NCBI RefSeq assembly: GCF_964204645.1
Contig: NC_134035.1
Span: 3,548,001-3,612,000, forward strand
DNA: 64,000 nucleotides
Source of the DNA: Tubulanus polymorphus
Taxonomy: Eukaryota > Nemertea > Palaeonemertea > Tubulaniformes > Tubulanidae
Direction: 5' to 3'
Position numbers and translations under genes: made by a program. Shown in pieces: positions 49,926 to 61,567 of the stretch. Numbering within the stretch: the first letter of the stretch is position 1; every line of letters begins with the position of its first letter. The notes under the pieces are model-generated. The model was not told where the DNA came from, ran no database searches, and saw only the letters and a list, made by a program, of their open reading frames with translations.

Positions 49926-52900
49926 TTTTGATTGAATACCAATAAGCTTAGCAGTCGTTCGCTTGAAAAACGTAAATCACAAATCATTTTAAAGGAAATA
50001 ATGAAACGTAGATTCTTGATGGTGATATTTCGAACGCTACAGGTTGAGTGAACCAACGGCCGCATGTTTTAACCAAGCATCAAACCAATCATCGCCTTTT
50101 GAATTATTATTATTATTCTTTATTCACGAATTAAATTACACTAGAAAATTACAACAAGATAATATAATAAAATAATGTAATTCAAGTCGATTCAAGGCCT
50201 TCTTTTGAAGGTCTTGTAACACATTCTCTTTAGAGCATCGTTGATCGTTGAAAAGGCATATTTAAAGGTGCATTAGCGATTCAGGCGTCGCATTTGAACA
50301 TTCGTGGATGGATCAGATGCATTTAACAGCATCTCCAACAGCGCTTTCTCATTGATAATGATATTTATTCACATTGATTTCATAACGTAATTTAAGAAGC
50401 ATTCTATATAAATTAAAGATATATAAATTAGATACATATATAGATATGCTGTAATGTTGTAATGTAGTCGCCCAGGAAGCAGCATGAAGCTTGTAATAAT
50501 GGGTCACCACAGCGTGCAAACCGCTACAACAACACAATCACATATTGATATTAGATTTCGACAAGAATCTTAAAAATGCGTGTTTCAAATCATTTCATTT
50601 TCAATTTCATCGCATACGCGCCGTAAACAACGAACGCATAGCCACGCGACCTCGTGATTTCGGTTAAATTGAACTTTAATTCGAAATCGTCGCTGTGTCG
50701 ACGACGCGCCCGTAAAGCGTCTAGTCTGCGCAAATTGCGCCCGACATTCCAAACGCAGACGCACCTTTGTGTCTGCGCGTTCCGGCATCCGTTTTCGTCG
50801 CCATTCGAATCAAATCTAATTACTTATAAAACGTGCGTCGAATTCGACTCGGTTGTTTTCGTTGAATGAACGCTAATCTAATTAATTAAAAGTACATCGT
50901 TTCGATCGTTCTCGATTAATTTCGATTTTTGCGCGCGCGCACACTTCGAATGGCGCCGGAACACGCACACGCGGCTAGACGAACCTCGTCGAAACAACAA
51001 TAAACCATTTTACAGTTGCTAGCCGCAATTTTGTCGGGGTACTTTTGTCCTGTATTGTTGGGTCATTTTGCCCTCTTTTTCAAAAACTATCCGTCATGCG
51101 TGTTTTATCATCAAACCGTATGAATCTCTAGTTTATGCAAAAATCATTTCTCACATTTGCAACAATGCGACACGAGAGCGATATAAAAATTGGTGGTCAG
51201 TTTTTGCCGCACGCATAAAAATCCAGGGTACTTATATTTATCGCCGAAATCATCAACAACACGCGCGCTCTCTCATAGTACTGTAGTATCTTAATAATCG
51301 GAAATCAATCGTACTCATATGTAAGTATTGAATTATTGAAATTTGTTTTATTCCGTTCACAATGGCAGACAAGCTGAATATCATATCGTGTATTCGGAAA
51401 AAATCTCAGAGAATTTTAGTGGATCATACGGTAGTTTATTTGCAGCCTTTTTTGTCGAAGATGCTATATGGCGGCTTTGGTTGGTTTGATATGTCGGACG
51501 TTTCTCGCGTCACGAAACTTTATACACATATTAAGCTATAGTTTGTTTTGCGATGTATATTGTAACAAATATACGTGATTTCTGTATCATTTCACGTCCC
51601 GAAAGTGGGTCGTATATGCGTTACGACTACGCACAACTTGTACGCCTAAACCACCGATAGATCGGTAACATCAGACACTAAAGTTCAAGGTGAATACAAT
51701 ATTTTGTCTTCGGGAACTTCGGCGGGTATTTTACTCAAAGAAGTTTGTTCGAGTATTGTTAATTCTGAACTGACTTCCAGAACTTACTAACGAGCTTAGA
51801 CGTTGGTTAACTTACCAAGCTTAGTGATTGTTTGATGACTCTTCGCCAACGTGTTATCATTTTCCCGATAAGTTACTTCAGTTTCCAGTTTTCGGACAAA
51901 AAGCCCGTATATGCGAACTCCCGGGGGGTTCGTGGCGCCATTGTACCGCGACGTATTATCGGCGGCGTCTGTCGGATACGTAGCTTTTGAAGTATCACCT
52001 CTCTAGGTATCGTTACTAAAAGCCGAAAGTAACCCGTTTAATGCATTTCGTATTGAAAAAGGTTTACGGTATACCAATGCACCACGGACGACATCGCATT
52101 GATACCTCCAGACGGGGTTCTGTAAATACGCTATTATTATGCGAACATCGGCAAAAATTGAATGGAAATTTCTAAAGTCTTCACGATATCGATCATCGGC
52201 GCAGAACTAGTTTTCCCTTTTTCTTTTCTTATCAAAAAAGTTAGCGTGGATGGGAGAGTATTCGAAAACAAAAGGATCCGAACCGCGACACGGGGGTCTT
52301 GACGATAGAGATCTACCGACGCCATTAGTCGTCTGAATAAATCATCTGGCCTCACCGGTAGAGAGATGCGACAAACAAACGCCGATTGAACTTTCGATCC
52401 CGCGCCCTGAATTTACCTAGCGTGCTAATTTCTCGTTTTAATTATTCATCGCTTTCACTTCGTGTACTCGGAACGACTCGACGGTATAGGTAATATCCGC
52501 GTGCGATAGCCGCGCGTTTAATGGCTCGCTTTATGTGAGATCATTAAAATATCATGGTAATTCTTTGCGGCACGGAACCCGAACAAATTCTGGCTAAATT
52601 GAATGACTGAATAACTGTACAGAGCTGATAAGACGCGCGTCACAAAGAGTCGTTTCGATCCGTATCGGAGATGATCTGATAAAGATAATAATTCGTTATT
52701 CGTTTAAAAGGAGCTTTATATCAAAGCGATCACAAAGCTCTTTACGAAACATGTACTCGTTATCGAAAAAAGAAAAATAGAAAAATAGAATCCATTGAAA
52801 AAGTAAAAATGTGACGTATGATCTAAGCTTTTATCTATTAATGAAGAGGTATCTTTAAGTTTGAATATGCGTTTTGAAAAAATGAATTTCTTTTTCTAAA

Positions 52901-53045
52901 ATTTTTTGAATGTCCATTTTCCCTTTTGAAATCTTTAAACAACGACAAACGCGTGCGTAAATAAAACTTAACGAGCGATTTATCGCATCGAATCATTTAG
53001 AAAAAAAACTCCAACGACCCTCACTTGAAACTTTGATATATATAT

Positions 53046-53365
53046 AAACAGGAAAACTAACTTGAAAGTTTATTGACGCCTTAAAGAAATATCACATAAT
53101 CCACGATAAGTAACAAAACCTTATATAATATTTAGGATCAATTAAGTTAATTTGAATTTGAATATATCGATGAATAATTTGAATTTGAATTGACTGGCAA
53201 CCAGTCTAACCCAATATATTGATGTAGTGCACATCCTCTCAGACAATTATCAAAATCTATCAATTATAGAATACGATTTATGAAATATATTTAATCAATA
53301 AAGTAGATGCAAGAATTCACAATTGTTATTGTCATTTTGAAACGACAATATTGGTGACGTAGATG
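53046..53365 (+). repeat. Dispersed repeat family 'GACGTAGTGCACATC', copy 4
   Basis: GGAAAACTAACTTGAAAGTT, GGATCAATTAAGTTAATTTG, GAATATATCGATGAATAA, GACTGGCAACCAGTCTAA and GATGTAGTGCACATCC are colinear with copies 1 and 3. Confidence 0.7.
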
Positions 53366-54270
53366 ATGTTGGTATAAATGCGGTATAGTGTATGGATGTG
53401 AGTGTGTGGGCGACGGGCCTTTCGGGTATTAAGTTTCTGCCATCTTGACCACTGCCGTCAAACGTTTTACTTTACAATATCTTGTATTTACCCAGGCTAC
53501 TCCCTATTGTAATCCAATTGGGAGATGCAACACCGTTTTCTCCGCTGGTGGCGCTGATGACCAACTCGGTCTTGCAAAAAAACCGGAAGTAGCTTTGCTG
53601 CATTCAAGTCGTCATTGAATCACGACTACAATCGCCTTATAAATTACCACTTCCCTAACAAAGAATTATGCCGACAGAATGTTGTTCAAGAGGTGGACAC
53701 GCGCCGTTCGCATAGGTCAGATTTCATTAGATTCAGAGCTTGGATAAATGTTTTCACGTCGTCAATAAACAAGTTTACGAAGAAACATTCAAAAATTTAC
53801 AGTTCACTAAGGTAATATAAGATATTCGAAAAATTCACCCCATTCATATCGGAAATAAAACTCACAATAATTAGTTCTACGATGACAGGCAATAAATGAA
53901 AGAAGAAATTAAAGAGAAAATGCAAATCGAAAATTGAAATCGCGTCGTTCGATTTTCATAAATCAGCTCATAATGTCCTTTCATTAATGGTAAACGTTTA
54001 ATGCGTTCAGAAACTGTTTGTTTTTCCATCGCAGTTTTCCTTATAAAGAGTGGTTCGTTCGTTCGGTCGTTGTATCGGTGGAGATCGCATTTCGTGCATA
54101 CATCGAGGTCGAGTGGAAATAAACTGGCGTCCTCTCTCTGGAGATGGCGAAGAAATATGGGAAATTAGCGGAACGTCCTCTCGTCTGACTCATTACGTAT
54201 CGATATATTCGCATTAAGGGCTTGGTCATCACCACCAAAGTTCACTATATGTATGTATATATAATTATAG

Positions 54271-54296
54271 AGAGAGAGAGAGAGAGAGAGAGAGAT
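54271..54296. repeat. (GA)n microsatellite
   Basis: Uninterrupted GAGAGA run 25 bases left of a GTCCGAAAA-ended element. Confidence 0.9.
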
Positions 54297-54320
54297 ATCC
54301 CACAAAAGTAACGAAAAAGA

Positions 54321-54750
54321 GTCCGAAAATGTTACTGTAGCTGGACTGTAGCGTTTCGACTTTATTCTAATAGTCATCTTCTAGAACAAAAGTAGATTGA
54401 GTATTCAGTATTCCCGAAGAAGTCTATTAGAATATAGACTATATTCTAATAGTCATCTTCTAGAACACAGTATTCAGTATTCCCGAAGAAGAATATTAGA
54501 ATATAGACTATATTCTAATAGTCATCTTCTAGAACAAAAGTAGATTGAGTATTCAGTATTCCCGAAGAAGACTATTAGAATATAGACTATATTCTAATAA
54601 TAGTCATCTTCAGGAATATTAGAATTCAGTATTCCCGAAGAAGACTATAATCATCTTCAGGAATACAGTATTCAGTATTCCAGAAGATGACTATTAGAAT
54701 ATAGTCGAAACGTCGAATAAACTACTCTAGCTCCGGTGACATTTTCGGAC
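54321..54750. mobile_element. Full-length GTCCGAAAA-ended foldback element with palindromic array
   Basis: The left end GTCCGAAAATGTTACTGTAG faces the inverted right end AGCTCCGGTGACATTTTCGG plus AC. The interior is an array of alternating forward and reverse units: ATTAGAATATAGAC joined to TATATTCTAATAGTCATC, and CAGTATTCCCGAAGAA. It can therefore fold on itself repeatedly. The units are the same as those arrayed at 19333 and 25045 but arranged head to head. The total is 430 bases with no ORF. Confidence 0.75.
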
Positions 54751-56309
54751 TTTCGCTTAAGCGATAATCAGTCGTTCGCTCAAACAACGCGACGAAGACG
54801 ACAGCAACAAAATCGAATTGGCGCAAAAATTAGAACGAAAAATTTAAACGCACACCCGAATGGAGAATGGAATAAAACGCTCAAACCGCCAGAGGGGAAA
54901 TTGTTTGAAGTTGCAGTTAAAGATTAATTTCGTGTCCTGATTTGTAAAACCGATAGCGTATTACCAACCGACGACCCGCGGCCGACATTTTTTTTATAAT
55001 GGATACTACTTCTTGTTTCCGTCGATCGAAACCCGGTGATGCGTAACACCTTTAAAATACTAAGTAGTACTTCGACGATTCTGTAATGAATAAGATACGG
55101 TTTCGTCGATGTATTTTAGCCCCGGAGAATGTTCGAAGTTCGAAAACGTTTGATCCGTATAAGACAAATCGCGACAGCACGAGCTGCTTTAGTTACAGCT
55201 TTCGATCAATCCGCAGATAGCTAAAATTATCATCACGAAAATGATGGCAATTTGCTATGATTATTGTTTCGCTTGTTTATGCAGAGTCAAATCAATTGTG
55301 GGTTACTCCAGTACTTTCGTCAAATTTACATCAACGATTATACAACGAGCAATCTGATTTGTGCCGCAAGTTTTCGCGCGGTAAACCTGCGCATATACCT
55401 GCGCACCCGGTCTAGTGTGGCAGGGTTTCGTGCCGTGGTTGAGTGTAGCGGTGCCATCAGGTTCGAATCCCTACCGCGGGAATATGATACGTCTAAAATG
55501 ACCGATTAGGTATCGAGGAATCGTCCTTTCGTGAAAAACCGAACTTCTTGGTCGACGTTTTGTTTTTCTCTGGCCTGTCCGCGTCGCTCCTTACACGGCA
55601 GTCAGCGCATATAGAGCGGCTTTCAAAGGGATCTGAACATTTCTTACGTCGATGCACAAATTTTTCTTCGCGCTCGCAATACACGGGTCTGTCCAACAAC
55701 GATAGGCGCCGACGTGAACTGCTCGTTGAGATTCAGAAGACGTTTGAATATTTATGACCGCTCTGGGGGGTAGAGCGCGCGGAGAACAGAGCGTACTTGA
55801 CGCCGCGCTCGAGTCGTCGCATTGATCCAGCTGTGTTCGGTAATGTCAAATTGCCAATTCTCAAACGCGACAACTCGATGCTGTCAATTCTATACCGTCT
55901 ACTTATCAATATATTGATCAGTGGCCCTTCGACAGCTACTCGATATTGTACACGGTTTTAACGAGGCGCTTCCACGCGCGTTTGTAAGCGGACAATAATC
56001 GCGATGGCCTCGATAAATCAAATTATCGTCCAAGGCGAACTATATACTCGAAACATTTTAAACCGTGAAATTGGGATTTGTGTACGTGTTGATGGGTCAA
56101 GTTACGATGTTAAATTGGGTTCCATTCAGTGGATGGATTGATACGGAACCATTCTTTCAATACTATATTAGGCCTTTGTATACTAGATCGGGTAGTAGAC
56201 CAGTAGTTGCTCAAAATTTGGCTTCAAAGATAAACATCGATAAAAAACAATATCCGTGTTGTGGCCATACTACGTAGAGCCCCATTGATAACGAAAAACA
56301 CGATATAAA
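54751..56309. other. Gap between two foldback elements; no gene
   Basis: This stretch holds a tRNA-like SINE fragment at 55408-55500 and short ORFs without family resemblance. Nothing else is recognised. Confidence 0.5.
55408..55500 (+). mobile_element. tRNA-headed SINE fragment
   Basis: GGTCTAGTGTGGCAGGGTTT, a candidate A box (TGGTTGAGTG) and a B box (GGTTCGAATCC) followed by CTACCGCGGGA. The copy at 63629-63790 shares GGTCTAGTGTGGCAGGGT and GGTTCGAATCCCT. No intact cloverleaf is visible, so a SINE head is more likely than a tRNA gene. Confidence 0.55.
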
Positions 56310-56411
56310 GTCCGAAAATGATTCCGTGGGCTAGTTCTTCCCGAAGATGACTATTAGAATGTAGTCGAAACGTTGAATAAACTACACTAACTCGAGGACA
56401 CTTTTTCGGAC
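56310..56411. mobile_element. Minimal GTCCGAAAA-ended element (102 bp)
   Basis: It starts GTCCGAAAATGATTCCGTGG and ends CTTTTTCGGAC. Between them is a single minisatellite unit: CGAAGATGACTATTAGAATG, then TAGTCGAAACGTTGAATAAA. It shows what one unit of the arrays at 19333, 25045 and 54340 looks like inside a complete element. Confidence 0.75.
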
Positions 56412-57467
56412 TTATCATTTTTTGGGGATTCGCTGCATAAAGCTTTTTCTGGTTAACGTAAACTTACGAATGTTTGAGCAACTGGCCCCTTAGACTCTAA
56501 AAAGACTTTCCAGTGCGTGGTTCGGTTTATCAAATGATATTTTCTGCGGAGTTTAAACATTTTCTCGCGGGTTTTCCCCCATGCGATGTATGCGAATGAA
56601 AAAAAGAATTCAGTTTTTGTCCGCGGTGTCCGATCATCCCTACGTCATGTCGTCTTTGGGACTCGATTCGGGGGTTGAGGTGCAACGCGTCCTATATTCA
56701 AAAAAGTAGATTGAATATTCTCAATTTTTCCTCATTGCATTCGAATGAAATTATCCACGGTTGCTTGTCCTTGACCTTAGTTATAGCTCGTATTGAGATC
56801 GCGGCGACTTGAAAATGTATTCGTAAAAAGTCAACATACAATACGAAATATTCCCTATTCCTTTTTAGCACATCGGGTCCGTTTCACTGAACTGAACGGT
56901 TTTTGTTTTATAATGTGCTATGACGAAAATTAAAAAGGTGTGATATTATGATTGTATTTGCTATTATGAATCAAGTTAATCTATAAGCATTGCGCACTAT
57001 GGCAACCTTGGCCATAGTCGACGGTAAGCATTGGTTCATGACACACAGAACAATTTTACAGAACCCTGAACTACTAACGAATTCTGTAAAAAGAGCTTCT
57101 GTGTGCGAATATCGATGGACTGGGCATTTAAATTTCGTTCAAAATTTTAAGAGTATTATGTTACTACCGATGATGAGATTTCTAAGTTGTTCTACGTTAC
57201 GTGGCCGACCCTAACCTTTCGAATGAAAGATCCGACTATAGATCGGTGGCTGCAGCGGCGACAAGGTGAAAGATAAAATTGTTGTTTTGTTTTTCGTGTT
57301 TGTAGATATGTACGATACTCAGACGGAAATGACGTAAACGGTTTCGTTGAAAGGAAGTATCCAGCGATACGAAATATCAAACAAGATTAACCGATGCTAA
57401 ATATAGTCGACGCGCGCAATGCCTAAAATGACTGTAGCGAACTGATATAAATATCAGTATAGTTAAC

Positions 57468-57665
57468 AAATAAAAACCCACAGTAGATTTTGTAGAAAAA
57501 GTTTATTTCCTTTCGATGTTAATTCTAAACCTCATCTTCAGAGCAACTAAATCAATTATTTTAGTTCCTCTGGAGATGAGGTTTAGAATTAACCTCGAAG
57601 GTAGAATCGAGTCTATCCTGTTAGGATATAAACTTATTCTACAAATCTACTGTTGGTTTTTATTT
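57468..57665. mobile_element. Long foldback element (about 198 bp) with near-complete hairpin
   Basis: The outer arms AAATAAAAACCCACAGTAGA and, in inverse, ACTGTTGGTTTTTATTT bracket an inner stem. There GTTAATTCTAAACCTCATCT pairs with AGATGAGGTTTAGAATTAAC (exact), around a loop near 57555. Nearly the whole element can fold into one hairpin, apart from about 20 unpaired bases in the right arm. A MITE is the simplest reading. A hairpin RNA source (miRNA or siRNA) is an alternative if transcribed. Confidence 0.7.
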
Positions 57666-60615
57666 TTCAATGCCCAAATGCTTCTGTCTAAAGCCCACGC
57701 TTAAATGTAAGCATATATATATATCAATATCATCAATCGGGTATTGAACTACAAAGGCTTGCAAACAAAATGTGATACTCGTCGACTATACTTTCCCTCG
57801 GTCGAGCAAACACAAAAAACAATGATCTCAAACTGACTGGATTTATTTGTAGATAAAACAAATGCTTTTTATTTTCGTTCTACAAAATATATTTCAACAG
57901 AATGAAACGAATATTGATATCACACTATATTTTTTTTAGATGTTAAGATTTTGTTCTATAACACAATATTTCGATATATTCATATAGTATCACTTATACA
58001 GATATATATATTTATATTTAAACAAAAATATACGATAATTTTTTTTCTGTCTTCAAAACAACCTATACAATACATCCTAATATCACGGGGTTTTTTATTG
58101 CCATTTGCTTCGCAGGCAAGCACCTTGAAGAATAGGTTTTATGATAATCCGAGAGAGCGAAAATTTGCTTGCGATTTTATTTTATTTTTTCGAGAAGGCA
58201 AAAAAATAGAACTAGTTTCGTATTTCACGTGGTATTCATTGTCTTCGTATTCTGGATAATTTCTAGGAATCAGACGTTGAATAAAATACGTAGCATGGAT
58301 TATTTCCTTCCAACCGAAATATTTACATCATTCATAAATTGTATTTACACATAGTTTTAGTTTCAGAATCGGTATTTACAGTAACTCAATAGTGTTAATT
58401 AAACGCGTTCGTAATCGCTGACTCGCGTAACAAGCTGCACTGACATTGTCCAACTATGACCCCGAGACCTTTCGTTCTAAATCTAATAATATCGATAATG
58501 CATATAATTTTGTAATTCGCTTCGTAAGAATAGACTTTCTTTGTCTTTGAATTATCAGGAAGATGCTATTCGAACGCGGGTGCGATTTAGAATGAACTTT
58601 CGTTTCGAAGTCGGGGCGCAGCAAGAATTGTGGGTTGGCTTACGTGAACTGTTTTTGTTCTATTCTCAACTCCGAATAGAATTGTGAAAATTTATGATAT
58701 AACGCGTTTTTGAAGCCGAGTTTAGCTCATATATTCGGTGATATCGGTGCGCGAAATTGCCTGGAATACTGATTTCACTGGTTACCGAAACCACCGTAGC
58801 CACCGTCACCATCGCAGATGAGCTAATACCGCTTCGAAAACACACATCGTCCAGAAAGTATGATTTTCATTGGATTACGTAACGCACACCGTTCTCATAG
58901 CGATAACAGTGAGGTGGTAATGGCTTAAGCCGATAACCCGCGCTGCTGGAGAGAAAAACGGATTTTGCGTCAATGCGTTTTAGTTATTGTTAAGTTCACC
59001 ACCGAACTCCAGAATAGAGTATAAGGTTCAACCCCCAATAAATAGCTTTTTGCCGATTTCATCACTGTTTGAGTTGCGCCGAAACGAGAAACACCGCTTA
59101 GCGAATCGCTATTTCTCAAACCGTTTTTATCTTTATTTATTTCTTTTTGTTTTACTTTTCGTGTTCATTTTGTGCTGTGTGTGCGTTAGGCCTTAGTTTA
59201 GTCACCTCGTCAGGTCGTTCGATTTAGCAGCGATCGTTAACGCCTCAATTTCGTCTACGGTTTCAAGCTCCGTCATAGAACCGGTTCGACTCTGTGACGA
59301 CTGTTTTCCTACTATCAACGTCCTATATATAACCGGAAACCCAATCAGATCCGATAGAAACAGCCGACTTCGATAGAATCGATATCATTGTCGGATGCAG
59401 AATATCGTATTAGTATCGAGATTTTCGCAGCAATTACTAAAATGAGTATATCGTCTTTTCAAACAGGGTTTTCATTTTTATCGTGGAAGCGGCATCAAAA
59501 AGCGATCAGTCAATTTTTGACATCGTTAAAAATAAAGACGTCCGTTCAATTTCCGAAATTAGTTCCGTATTCACGGGCATTTGGTCGTATCGTTTCGTTT
59601 ATAAATTTCGCCGATGATTTTCAAAATCTTCGAGAAAATCGCGAGAGTAGAGTCTGTAATCTAAAATTTCTCAAAGGATGGCATCGGTAATCCCAAGGAT
59701 TTAAGTATATTCTGCGTATTTTATGTGATAGGCTGATCTCTCCCGTAAACCGCAATGGAACGGTGTATAAGAGACACGTGCTAATAATGGGTTGGTAACG
59801 AATTCTGTCAGTTTCTATCGACGAGTGACTGTGTCTACAATTTGAAGAAAAAACCCACGGTTATGAAGAAAAACTGTGGGTGAAGTTTCGACTGGAGCCA
59901 TTTTCAAAATAGCTTTGATAATGGTTCATAGCATTGAGTTGAAATTTCATTACCCTTTAAGTTTCGAAAATGGCTTATAGCATTGATACGAAACATCACT
60001 ACTCTATAAGTTTTGGAAAGAAGCTCAGAGAATTGAGTCTAAAACATTACTATTTATCATAGTTCTGAAAATATGGCTCAAAGAATTGAGTCTGAACGTT
60101 TCTCTTAGTTTTCAAAAAAGGCTCATAGAATCGAGTCTAAACGTAAAAATACTCTTAAAATATTTTCCACAATATTAAAAGCGGTTGATAAAATGGCACT
60201 TGAGTCGAACATCGCTATACTTTCTTCATAATAGTCGGTTTTTTCTTCGATCGTAAATTCGGTTACAATCATTGCGCATCGAATCGAAATAACTAATGCG
60301 GCCCCGAACGCTATTCGCCGGTTAAAAACATATCGTCCGCACGGCCGTCGTTGTCATCCCATGTCGTCGGTGTCCGTCACGCAAATATAATTAAGTAAAA
60401 CGAAACTAAATCCGAACGATTTTTCTTAAATCTTATTTACTTTAATAATAATATATGATAATGAAATAATGATTCAGTCAACGAAACCTGTTTTTTTTCT
60501 AACGCATTTTCCTTCAGATTTTGTTTTACATCTCGGCGATGTTTGTATACACTGTATTGCGCGTAATACATACATATACATACGTGCTGGAGACGAGTCT
60601 CAAATGTTTCTACTC
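57666..60615 (-). other. Downstream flank or intron of the Wamide gene; no exon identified
   Basis: If the donor at 60617 is used, a short final exon (perhaps only 3' UTR) should lie here or beyond. I could not identify one: no minus-strand ORF with Lys-Arg sites is present. A tandem repeat array lies at 59890-60150. The rest is AT-rich and unremarkable. Confidence 0.5.
59890..60150. repeat. About 50-bp tandem array, second locus of the GAAAATGGCTCATAG unit
   Basis: About five units, each GAAAATGGCT(C/T)ATAGCATTGAG-like followed by an AACGT/ACATC-TACTCT segment. The array is more diverged than the one at 45085-45375 but has the same unit and period. It lies 470 bases from the Wamide exon. 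Confidence 0.75.
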
Positions 60616-60617
60616 AC
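60616..60617 (-). other. Splice donor overlapping the stop codon of the Wamide exon
   Basis: AAATG|GTGAGTAG on the minus strand is a strong U1 site. Read through, the same bases encode Gly-Glu-stop (stop at 60612-60610). Spliced or unspliced, all 13 peptides are kept. Confidence 0.7.
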
Positions 60618-61539
60618 CATTTTTGTCAAATAACTTCAGGACATTTTCCGATATAGGTTTATCCAAAGGTCCGGCACTTCTTTTGCCCCAAATATCCAAA
60701 CCCCATTTACGTTTGCCCCACAATCCATTGTTCCATCTACTGATGGTACGTTTTTTGTCACTTCCGCTTCCGTTCGAGTCTCGTTTTCCCCACATGCTCG
60801 TTTTCCACTTCCGCTTATCCGGTTGGCTGTCTTCGACGTTTCGTTTGCCCCACATGCCAGTATTCCACTTCTGCCTTTTACCCCAGAGTTGCATTTTGCC
60901 CCACGCCGCGCCGCGCTTGCCCCACAAGTTCATCGTTTTAAACGCCCTCTTATTATCGAAATCAGAATCGGCTAGTTCGGACGACCGCTTACCCCAAAGG
61001 TCCATGCCGCTTTTGAACGCGCGCTTATCGGAGTCTAGTTCGCTCGATCGCTTGCCCCACATGCCGGTATTCCACTTTCGCTTATCGTTTTCGAAATCGC
61101 GTTTTCCCCACAAGTTCGTTTTCCACTTTCGTTTCGCTTCGTCAATTTCATTACTGCCTTCGACGCTATTTCGTTTGCCCCACATCGACGTTTTCCATTT
61201 TCGTTTATCGGTGGCGTCGGCGGCTCGTTTGCCCCACATGCCCGTTTTCCAGCGACGCTTTTCCATCGCGTCATCGTCGTCGTCCCGTTTTCCCCACATC
61301 GAAGTTTTCCATTTTCGCTTTTCGTCGTCGATGTCTCCAGCGGCCGCGACGTCGCTGCGTTTGCCCCACATGTTCGTCTTCCATTTTCGTTTATCGAGTT
61401 CGCTGAGCGGCACCGCCCCGATTTCCTTGCCGATCGGGCGGTTTAGTTTGTCATCTTCGGTTTCAGTTTTATCACTGGCTATTGAAACGATCACGCACGC
61501 CACGAGAACTCCAACACTCATAAACAACGCTTTCGACAT
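60618..61539 (-). CDS. Wamide (MIP/WWamide-like) neuropeptide precursor, main coding exon
   Basis: The ATG at 61539 (context TTGCCATGT) opens 307 codons plus one base. An apparent earlier start at 61551 is TTG and is not used. Residues 4-21 are a hydrophobic signal peptide, with likely cleavage after Ala21. After a 30-residue acidic leader come 13 peptides, each ending W-G-K-R, the signal for Lys-Arg cleavage and C-terminal amidation. Nine are of the (K/R)W-(K/N)-T-x-(M/L)-W or related W-x4-W form: KWKTSMW three times, KWNTGMW twice (one with an N-terminal Gln that may cyclise), and KWKTNMW, RWKTGMW, KWKTNLW and KWGLDIW once each. The others are TISRWNNGLW, GAAWGKMQLW, AFKSGMDLW and AFKTMNLW. 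Acidic spacers of 7-14 residues with their own KR separate most copies. Closest known relatives are MIP/allatostatin-B and molluscan WWamide (WKEMSVWamide). Members of that group signal through class A GPCRs such as the MIP/sex-peptide receptor. Confidence 0.93.
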
Positions 61540-61567
61540 GGCAACTTCCAATTTTGGCAGCCGAAAT
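61540..61567 (-). other. 5' UTR part of the Wamide exon with upstream splice acceptor
   Basis: TTCATTTTTTCTAG reads on the minus strand directly before 61567 (AG at 61569-61568). It is a good acceptor 28 bases upstream of the ATG, so at least one non-coding 5' exon should lie further right. It was not found within the window. Confidence 0.65.

Noticed and set aside
55440-55490. tRNA gene candidates at GGTTCGAA motifs (also near 42089, 45834 and 63657)
   Set aside because: B boxes are present but no acceptor or anticodon stem pairs are visible, and the sequences recur as parts of longer dispersed repeats, so these are SINE heads.
56330-56385. Hammerhead-ribozyme-like core in the minisatellite unit (GATGACTA ... 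TAGTCGAAAC)
   Set aside because: The GAUGA and GAAAC boxes and a GACTA/TAGTC stem recall the hammerheads known from Penelope-like retroelements. However, the conserved CU before GAUGA is absent and the stem II spacing is off by two bases. A covariance-model search with the Rfam hammerhead models would decide.
61540-61551. Start of the Wamide precursor at 61551
   Set aside because: The codon there is TTG. The ATG at 61539 has a better context and gives a normal signal peptide.
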